Below are positions 1 to 4,522 of a stretch of DNA of 10,351 bases, in pieces. The notes under the pieces were generated by a model, which saw nothing but the letters and a program-made list of their open reading frames with translations, did no database searches and was not told the origin of the DNA. Source of the DNA: Pseudomonadota bacterium (lineage in GTDB: Bacteria > Desulfobacterota > Syntrophobacteria > Syntrophobacterales > Syntrophobacteraceae). The stretch spans positions 1-10,351 of the forward strand of contig JAEZHY010000183.1 of the NCBI GenBank assembly GCA_023416335.1, read 5' to 3'. The position numbers were made by a program, and so were the translations under genes. Within the stretch, counting starts at the first letter, position 1, and each line of letters starts with the position of its first letter.

Positions 1-111
1 CTTGAAATAAAGAAGGGGGAGTTATTTGAGTGGTTCATAGAGGACCGCAACACCTTGGTGCTGCGGCGAAGGAATCCGCTAAGTCCTCATGAATTCAGAA
101 ATATTCCTTAA
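1..111 (+). CDS. 3' end of a small AbrB/MazE-like DNA-binding protein (partial)
   Basis: The window opens inside a reading frame that runs 36 codons to a TAA at 109-111. The visible residues include IKKGELFEWFIEDRN followed by LVLRRR. This resembles the second half of the SpoVT/AbrB swapped-hairpin domain of MazE-type antitoxins and transition-state regulators, in which a 'lgikkGDxlew..edg.lvlr' strand pattern is usual. The N-terminal half lies outside the window, so neither the full length nor a partner toxin gene can be seen. No toxin-like ORF follows within the window. The match is to a short, low-information pattern, so the family call is tentative. The frame itself, ending just before a gene-free stretch, is reasonable. 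Confidence 0.4.
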   Translation, partial: LEIKKGELFEWFIEDRNTLVLRRRNPLSPHEFRNIP

Positions 112-385
112 GTTGACGCCAATGAGCGAGAGCTTGGGAACCAGCGAATCGGAAAGGGGCGTAGGCGACTTAAGCCGCCTGCGGCCCTCCAGCCGGGAAA
201 CATTTCGCCTGCGCCAGAAGTGACCCACATCCCGTCATCCCGCAGGTATTTGAGCCGGGACCCAGCGGAGTCGACGCATCCCGGATGTGGTTTGACCGAA
301 AATGAAACTCGATCTGGAGGAAATGCGGCAGCCGCGTCCGGTATGTCAGGACTCCGGATGCGTCGTTCGTATTCTTTCCTGTTGT
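112..385. other. Intergenic region between convergent genes
   Basis: This 274-bp stretch lies between the 3' end of the partial plus-strand gene and the 3' end of the minus-strand response regulator. I see no convincing gene in it. Short plus-strand frames here are arginine-rich and lack a family pattern. It contains a weak hairpin around 165-182 (AGGCG / CGCCT arms) and, at 233-270, one copy of a dispersed repeat listed separately. No T-tract terminator is visible for either gene. Confidence 0.5.
233..270 (-). repeat. Dispersed 38-bp repeat, copy 1
   Basis: Read on the minus strand, this stretch gives CCGCTGGGTCCCGGCTC, a short A/T spacer, then CTGCGGGATGACG. The same sequence with a few substitutions occurs on the plus strand at 7237-7274. 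Both copies are intergenic and carry TCCCG/CGGGA arms able to form a hairpin, although this copy's stem is less perfect than the other. It resembles a REP-type palindromic element. Confidence 0.6.
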
Positions 386-1819
386 TTATGCGCCGTTTTC
401 GGGACCGGAATTCAAAAGATCGTGTTTTTGGAAAAAATAATAGAGTCGCGACCTCGAAAGGCCGGACAGGCGGCAGGCCTCCGACGTATTCCTGTCGGCC
501 CGCGATAAGATTTCCTTGAAATAGTTCTTCTCGCCGCTTTCGAGCAGTTGCTTGCGAAAATCTCTGTAATTGGGCAGGGGGCCCTTGAATGAGGGAACTT
601 CCGGCTGACTCTCCGCCACCGCTGATGAAGTCTCCTTTTTCCGGAGAGAGAAGCGCGCAGCTTTTGCCCGGATCTCAAGAGGCAGGTGCATGGGGTAGAG
701 CACCGGCTCGTTGTATGCCGATGTCAATGCGCTCTGGAGCGTGCTGAACAGCTCCCGGACGTTGCCCGGCCACTCATAGATTTCCAGAATATCGAAGAAA
801 TCGGGAGAGAATCCCTTCATCATTATCCGGCCCCTGCCGCATGCATTCGCCATGTAATTCAGTGCAAGTTCCTTTATGTCTTCACGGCGATTTCGTACAG
901 GGGGGAGTTCGATGGAAAACGCCCGTACGCGGAAGAGCAGGTCGCTGCGGAAGGTGCCTTCCCGAACCATTTGATCGAGGTCCCTGTTGGTTGCGGCGAT
1001 AAGTCTGAAGTCGCTGGTTTCCTCGGTCTTACTTCCGACGGGACGGAACCTGTGCTCCTGGAGGACTCGAAGAAAGGCCTTCTGGAGGTGAAGCGGCAGT
1101 TCTCCGACTTCATCGAGGAACAGCGTTCCTCCGTCAGCCTGTTTGATCAGACCGATGTGGCTCCTGTCTGCTCCGGTGAAAGCTCCTTTTTCGTGACCGA
1201 AGAGCAGGCTCTCCACGATGGTATCGGGCAGGGCGGCACAGTCGACTACCACAAAGGGTTTTTTCCCGCGCAGGCTGTTCTTGTGAAGCACCCTTGCGAA
1301 CAGTTCCTTCCCGGTTCCGGTTTCTCCGGTCATCAGCACGTTGACGTCGCTCTTGGCGGCCTGGGCCAGGCTGTTGATGCTGTCCTTCATCGCAGGACAA
1401 TTGCCGATTATCTCCCTGCGTTCCAGAGCGACGGTCTGGTTCTTGGCGATTCTTTCTTCCCGGTATGCAAGCGTCCTGATTACGGGGAGAATGATTTCAT
1501 CGGTCGAAGCCGGCTTTTCTATGTAGTCCCAGGCACCCCACCTGATCGAGGCTTCAGCACCGTCCGGATTGCCCCAACCCGTGATGATAATAACCTCAGG
1601 TGACGAGGGGGCGGCCCTGAGCTTCTCGATTGCCGTGAGTCCGTTTCCATCGGGCAGCTGGACATCGAGCAAAACCAGTTCGTAAGGACGGGAATATGCT
1701 TCCTGAAGCCCGGTGGCCAGGGTTAAACAAAATGTCGAAGTGTGCCCGGCCCTTGCAATTGCTCGGGTCAGTACGTCACAAAAGACCCTGTCGTCATCTA
1801 TGATCAAAATACTGGCCAC
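386..1819 (-). CDS. Sigma-54-dependent response regulator, NtrC family
   Basis: A 477-residue transcriptional activator of a two-component system. Residues 1-115 are a receiver domain with acidic pocket DDD at 8-10, phosphoacceptor D52 (LLDVQLPDG), T80 and K102. Residues 135-375 are the AAA+ domain: Walker A GETGTGKE (165-172), the sigma-54 contact loop GAFTGA (212-217), Walker B GGTLFLDE (230-237), an arginine finger region FRSDLLFR (290-297) and WPGNVREL (350-357). Residues 435-470 form a Fis-type helix-turn-helix (TSEACRLSGLSRSRLYY). Phosphorylation by a sensor kinase should allow it to drive RNA polymerase-sigma-54 open-complex formation at unknown targets. Length is normal for the family. 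The GTG start at 1819 is chosen because an in-frame TAA lies immediately upstream, AGGGGAG lies 3 nt upstream, and MASILIIDDD is a typical receiver start. No intact kinase is next to it; only a receiver relic is present at 1900-2145. Confidence 0.95.
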   Translation of the reverse strand: MASILIIDDDRVFCDVLTRAIARAGHTSTFCLTLATGLQEAYSRPYELVLLDVQLPDGNGLTAIEKLRAAPSSPEVIIITGWGNPDGAEASIRWGAWDYIEKPASTDEIILPVIRTLAYREERIAKNQTVALERREIIGNCPAMKDSINSLAQAAKSDVNVLMTGETGTGKELFARVLHKNSLRGKKPFVVVDCAALPDTIVESLLFGHEKGAFTGADRSHIGLIKQADGGTLFLDEVGELPLHLQKAFLRVLQEHRFRPVGSKTEETSDFRLIAATNRDLDQMVREGTFRSDLLFRVRAFSIELPPVRNRREDIKELALNYMANACGRGRIMMKGFSPDFFDILEIYEWPGNVRELFSTLQSALTSAYNEPVLYPMHLPLEIRAKAARFSLRKKETSSAVAESQPEVPSFKGPLPNYRDFRKQLLESGEKNYFKEILSRADRNTSEACRLSGLSRSRLYYFFQKHDLLNSGPENGA

Positions 1820-1872
1820 TTACTCCCCTAACCCCCTCTGTTTGTTCCGTCGCCGTTGTTCTTCCCCGGAGT

Positions 1873-1890
1873 GCGGCGAATGTTCGCCGC
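1873..1890. promoter_or_regulatory. 8-bp inverted repeat in the leader of the response regulator gene
   Basis: GCGGCGAA-TG-TTCGCCGC is a perfect 8-bp inverted repeat with a 2-nt centre, lying 54-71 nt upstream of the response regulator start and just after the stop of the receiver relic. It could be a protein-binding dyad (for example an autoregulatory operator) or a small RNA hairpin in the transcript. There is no T-run after it in the direction of the gene, so it is not a canonical terminator. Function is inferred only from position and symmetry. Confidence 0.35.
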
Positions 1891-1899
1891 CAGTTCCCT

Positions 1900-2145
1900 C
1901 TAAATAATGGGCTTCAGGATGACTTCGGCTATCCCCACCGATTTGGCTGTTTCTCTGTCGATTCCCTCACTGAATCCGGTACAGAGACTTATCGGCATTT
2001 TCGGACGAATCTTTATTATTTCCTGTGCAAGATCGATACACCTCAGATGAAACATGGCGAGATCGGTAACCACAATATCATATATATCCGGGGCGGCACG
2101 GGATATTTCGAGCGCTTCGAGGCTGCCGCTCTTGGCGGCTACCCT
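1900..2145 (-). pseudogene. Truncated receiver (REC) domain, relic of a lost hybrid histidine kinase
   Basis: On the minus strand a frame open from 2145 to a TAG at 1900-1902 reads as the last two-thirds of a CheY-like receiver: AAKSGSLEALEIS, then DIYDIVVTDLAMFH (phosphoacceptor Asp), IIKIRPKMPISLCTGFSEG (conserved Thr) and VILKPII (conserved Lys-Pro). This pattern is characteristic of C-terminal receivers of hybrid kinases. The frame is closed upstream by an in-frame TAA at 2146-2148, roughly where the first 25-30 receiver residues should precede, and no good start codon or ribosome site exists. The usual MPxMxG after the Asp is degraded to MFHLRC. It lies 80 bp upstream of, and codirectional with, the sigma-54 regulator, where such a kinase gene usually sits. 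I infer a deletion that removed the kinase and left its tail. Confidence 0.75.
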
Positions 2146-2173
2146 TTAAATCTGTCCTGCCTGGGACCCGCGC

Positions 2174-2710
2174 TCACTTTCCGAAAATGCAAAACCGTCT
2201 CTCCTCAGGTATCTCCCCTGTCTTATGAAGATGTTCCAACGCCCTGATCCCGGCTTTATACCTCCTTATAAACGTCCAGTACTCAAAGGCGACCAGGATT
2301 CCAAAAACGAACGGCGTAATTAGTCGTTCCGCAACCGTATCTCCATAGAGCGCGATCGCAATGACGAACGCAGCGATTGCCAGGTTGAAATACCCTACCC
2401 GGATCTGGACCGAGGGCTTTGGTGTGAACCTGGCCCGGCCGGCAAAAACGAAGAACTGTCTGAGGTGGAATGGAACCCTGTTGCGAAAATAGATCTCATT
2501 CCGACCTATGTTCTCCGATATGACCAGCTTGCTTGTCGCTATCAAAACCCTGTGCCAATCTTCGATTGTTTTAATGTGTGGTGAAATGAATATTACAGGT
2601 AAGCCGTAACGGAATGGATAACGGGCCATTGAAAAATAGCAAATCTGTTCAATTATAAACAATGCAAATATGCCCAACCAAATAGCATGATGCTCTCCTG
2701 CGCCCGGCAT
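2174..2710 (-). CDS. Hypothetical integral membrane protein
   Basis: I do not recognise the family. The 178-residue product has three likely membrane helices: residues 9-28 (AIWLGIFALFIIEQICYF), 107-123 (YFNLAIAAFVIAIALYG) and 130-147 (LITPFVFGILVAFEYWTF). Between the first and second lies a segment of about 78 residues, rich in Arg/Lys and aromatic residues. The C-terminal tail after residue 148 is charged (RRYKAGIRALEHLHKTGEIPEERR). No catalytic motif is obvious. The start is uncertain: ATG at 2710 has no Shine-Dalgarno, while an AGGAG lies just inside the gene and would suit a rare downstream start. The base composition is more AT-rich than in ligD or ftsY. The stop at 2174 lies about 28 bp from the receiver relic, so the gene occupies the place where a sensor kinase would be expected. 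Confidence 0.6.
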   Translation of the reverse strand: MPGAGEHHAIWLGIFALFIIEQICYFSMARYPFRYGLPVIFISPHIKTIEDWHRVLIATSKLVISENIGRNEIYFRNRVPFHLRQFFVFAGRARFTPKPSVQIRVGYFNLAIAAFVIAIALYGDTVAERLITPFVFGILVAFEYWTFIRRYKAGIRALEHLHKTGEIPEERRFCIFGK

Positions 2711-2718
2711 GCTATAAT
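2710..2718 (+). promoter_or_regulatory. Extended -10 promoter element
   Basis: TGCTATAAT matches the extended -10 consensus TGnTATAAT exactly, on the plus strand, overlapping the putative start codon of the divergent membrane protein gene. No good -35 hexamer lies 17 bp upstream (ATGCTC), which is tolerated in extended -10 promoters. It would transcribe rightward from about 2725 into the small ORFs at 2749 and 3001. Confidence 0.4.
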
Positions 2719-2748
2719 TGGTTCATCTCTTTCCGATTGGTAGGAGTG

Positions 2749-2868
2749 ATGTTTTTAAAAGCATCAGGCATTAAAACGAAGTCTGATTATCATAGAGCAA
2801 TTCCCTTCACTTTTCACCGGAATCTTCCGATCTTCGTATTAAGAGATATCCGGGAAGGGATACTCTAA
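2749..2868 (+). CDS. Possible 39-residue peptide, unrecognised
   Basis: ATG at 2749-2751 is preceded by TAGGAG and lies about 24 nt downstream of the start site expected from the extended -10 element at 2710-2718. The frame runs 39 codons to TAA at 2866-2868. The peptide is basic (MFLKASGIKTKSDYHR at the start, LRDIREGIL at the end), with no membrane segment and no family resemblance. The Shine-Dalgarno spacing is very short (2 nt). It may be a leader peptide or a chance frame. Confidence 0.2.
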   Translation: MFLKASGIKTKSDYHRAIPFTFHRNLPIFVLRDIREGIL

Positions 2869-3000
2869 AAAGGGCAGTCAGGTGCAACGAGGATGAATAC
2901 CATTGGATTGCCTAAGATATGAAACGGCCTGATTTCTTGAGTGTGGCAACTGGAAACGTGTTGAAGCTCCCAATTACCATCAATCTCAAAGGAAAAATTT

Positions 3001-3129
3001 ATGGCCATCATAGCATATTCGATTTTATCTCTCCTTCTTCTGGGTGGCATCATAGCTGTTGTAATCGCTTTCCTGGCCGATATGGCAGAATATGACGAAC
3101 GGAAGCGTCCGGTTTCCCGTTCGGGTTAG
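3001..3129 (+). CDS. Small single-helix membrane protein, 42 residues
   Basis: ATG at 3001 is preceded by AAAGGA about 9 nt upstream, and the frame ends at TAG 3127-3129. The product starts MAIIAYSILSLLLLGG, continues as a hydrophobic helix to about residue 26 (IIAVVIAFLA), and ends in a charged tail with DMAEYDERKRP. This is the layout of a one-pass small membrane protein with the basic tail probably cytoplasmic. It belongs to no family I can name. Possibilities include a type I toxin-like peptide, a small regulator of a membrane complex, or an envelope stress peptide; nothing in the sequence decides between them. It precedes ku on the same strand by 310 bp, too far to assume one operon. The match of a proper ribosome site with a coherent helix makes it more likely real than chance. 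Confidence 0.5.
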   Translation: MAIIAYSILSLLLLGGIIAVVIAFLADMAEYDERKRPVSRSG

Positions 3130-3439
3130 GCATTAGCGGCTGCAAGCCGGTTCGGATTTGGGACAGCCCCGATTTGTATCAGCTACTGTTCGCGGTTCCG
3201 TCAGGTTCCCGGTCCCGCACCTGTTATTTTGCCGACCGTTACTTCGTCTTCCAAATAATGGTAAATTCCCTGCCTCAACTTTTTATTCTCATTTCAATTC
3301 AACATGTTGCGATTATACCTTCGTGGCATGGTTCCCTCTGCGGGATTATCTTTTTATGGTAACCTGTATGCGGGAGGAAAGGTATCCTGCAAAAGGTCGT
3401 CATGGCGGCAGAGATCAACAGAGGGGAGGGAACCAATAA
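3130..3439. other. Non-coding stretch upstream of ku
   Basis: This 310-bp region separates the small membrane peptide from ku. Frames crossing it are arginine/serine-rich and have no ribosome site, so I call no gene. It is AT-rich between about 3241 and 3360. A TATACC hexamer (3314-3319) and other TA-rich hexamers occur, but none has a matching -35 at 16-18 bp, so I cannot name a ku promoter with confidence. The ku ribosome site GGGAGGG (3424-3430) lies at its end, 9 nt before the ATG. Confidence 0.4.
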
Positions 3440-4294
3440 ATGGCTCGCCCAATATGGAAGGGAAGCATTTCCTTCGGACTCGTAAATATACCTATCACGC
3501 TTTATTCTGCCGAGCAGAAGACGGAGCTTCATTTCAAGCTGCTGGACAAACGCAGCAAATCGGAAGTCCACTATCAACGCGTGAATGAAGACACCGGGCA
3601 GGAGGTCCCCTGGGACCAGATCGTCAAGGGATACCAATATGAGGGTGGAGACTACGTTCTGCTCGATGACGAGGACTTCAAGAAAGCCGCCGTTGAAGCG
3701 ACCCAGATGATAGAGATCTCGGATTTTGTCGATTTGAGCGCAATCGAGTTCAAGTACTTCGAAAAGCCATATTATGTCGTCCCCGGCAAGAAGGCCGAAA
3801 AGGGCTACGTGCTCCTGCGCGAAGTGCTCAAGCGGACAGGCAAGGTCGCGATCTCGAAGGTGGTCATCCGCACGCGGCAGTACCTTTCAGCCCTGATTCC
3901 GCAGGAAAACGCCCTGGTACTGAATATCCTGCGTTATTACCAGGAGTTGCGCGATGAGTCGGAATTCGACTTTCCGACCGGCAGCATCGAGCAGTACAAA
4001 GTGACCGACAGGGAGCTGCAGATCGCGGAGATGCTCGTCGAGAGCATGACGAACGAGTGGGATCCGGAAAAGTACCATGACGAATATCATGATGCGTTGA
4101 TGGAGTGGATCGAAAAGAAAGCCCAGGCGGGCGGCATGGTGCCCGCGGAGCAGGCTGCGCCGGAAGTCAGGGAAACCGGCAAAGTTGTCGATATGATGGA
4201 GTTGCTGAAAAGGAGCGTCGAGCAGGCAGCCGCCCAGCGCGGCCGCGCACCGAAGCGGAAGGAAACGGAATCGGGAGACGGAAAGGCAGCTTAG
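3440..4294 (+). CDS. ku: Ku, DNA double-strand break end-binding protein of NHEJ
   Basis: A 284-residue prokaryotic Ku. Members form a homodimeric ring that threads onto DNA double-strand ends, protects them and recruits LigD. The N-terminus ARPIWKGSISFGLVNIPITLYSA is the family signature, and the beta-barrel core extends to about residue 235. Supporting segments are VNEDTGQEVPWDQIVKGYQY (47-66), the YVLLDDEDF stretch (72-80), FEKPYYVVPGKKAEKGYVLLR (107-127), KVVIRTRQYLSALIP (140-154) and a long helix ending WDPEKYHDEYHDAL. The tail KVVDMMELLKRSVE (248-261) matches the conserved C-terminal segment linked to LigD contact and is followed by a short basic extension (RGRAPKRK). Length is normal. 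The ATG at 3440 is supported by GGGAGGG 9 nt upstream. ligD follows on the same strand after 228 bp, so the two form one NHEJ module, though the gap holds a repeat element. Confidence 0.97.
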   Translation: MARPIWKGSISFGLVNIPITLYSAEQKTELHFKLLDKRSKSEVHYQRVNEDTGQEVPWDQIVKGYQYEGGDYVLLDDEDFKKAAVEATQMIEISDFVDLSAIEFKYFEKPYYVVPGKKAEKGYVLLREVLKRTGKVAISKVVIRTRQYLSALIPQENALVLNILRYYQELRDESEFDFPTGSIEQYKVTDRELQIAEMLVESMTNEWDPEKYHDEYHDALMEWIEKKAQAGGMVPAEQAAPEVRETGKVVDMMELLKRSVEQAAAQRGRAPKRKETESGDGKAA

Positions 4295-4338
4295 ACAAAA
4301 AGTCGGAAATGCTGGGATATTCTTAAATAGAGGACGGC

Positions 4339-4468
4339 AGCCGTGTAGGGTGGGCACCCTGTATTACGGGTGCCCACCGTCCGGCAATCCCGATGAAGTT
4401 TGTTCCAAGGGGATGGATGGTGGGCACGATAATACCACCGCGCTCCGCTCCCCCCACCCTACGCGGCT
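4339..4468. mobile_element. 130-bp MITE-like element with 16-bp terminal inverted repeats between ku and ligD
   Basis: The left end, 4339-4354 (AGCCGTGTAGGGTGGG), is the reverse complement of the right end, 4453-4468 (CCCACCCTACGCGGCT), except for one T/G position. Inside are a perfect 11-bp hairpin (4349-4359 with 4368-4378, GGTGGGCACCC) and another GGTGGGCAC copy at 4419-4427. The element has no coding capacity, and I see no clear target-site duplication. Related half-copies occur at 7438-7478 and 7982-8012. It may be a miniature element moved in trans or a compound REP (BIME-like) structure. Confidence 0.6.
4349..4378. repeat. Perfect 11-bp hairpin in the ku-ligD gap
   Basis: GGTGGGCACCC and GGGTGCCCACC flank an 8-nt loop (TGTATTAC). 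The outer arms GGACGG (4332-4337) and CCGTCC (4377-4382) offer an alternative extension. No T-run follows on the plus strand, so it is a stable RNA hairpin 55 nt after the ku stop but not a canonical intrinsic terminator. It could limit ku-ligD read-through or protect the 3' end of a ku transcript. Confidence 0.55.
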
Positions 4469-4481
4469 CATCGTTCCTTTC

Positions 4482-4510
4482 ATCAGTTCACTGCTCACTG
4501 TTCACTGCAC
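4482..4510 (-). repeat. Degenerate short-unit repeat (CAGTGAA/CAGTGAG type), copy 1
   Basis: On the minus strand this reads as successive GCAGTGAAC, AGTGAGC, AGTGAACTG units of 7-8 bp. The 15-mer AACAGTGAGCAGTGA recurs at 10223-10237 on the plus strand, in a similar array. It sits just upstream of the ligD ribosome site (GGAG, 4513-4516). Confidence 0.5.
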
Positions 4511-4522
4511 TTGGAGCCTTAA

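Noticed and set aside
686..1603. Long plus-strand open frame (305 codons) opposite the response regulator
   Set aside because: It is antisense to a gene with clear receiver, AAA+ and Fis domains; its own product shows no family pattern and no ribosome site.
2865..3053. Minus-strand 62-codon frame over the small membrane peptide
   Set aside because: No ribosome site; the plus-strand 42-residue peptide has both a good ribosome site and a coherent membrane helix.
3158..3439. 93-codon frame ending directly before the ku start
   Set aside because: No ribosome site, arginine/serine-rich composition and no recognisable domain; the abutting stop codon looks coincidental.
4349..4378. Intrinsic terminator after ku
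   Set aside because: The stem is perfect but no T-run follows on either strand; kept as a hairpin only.
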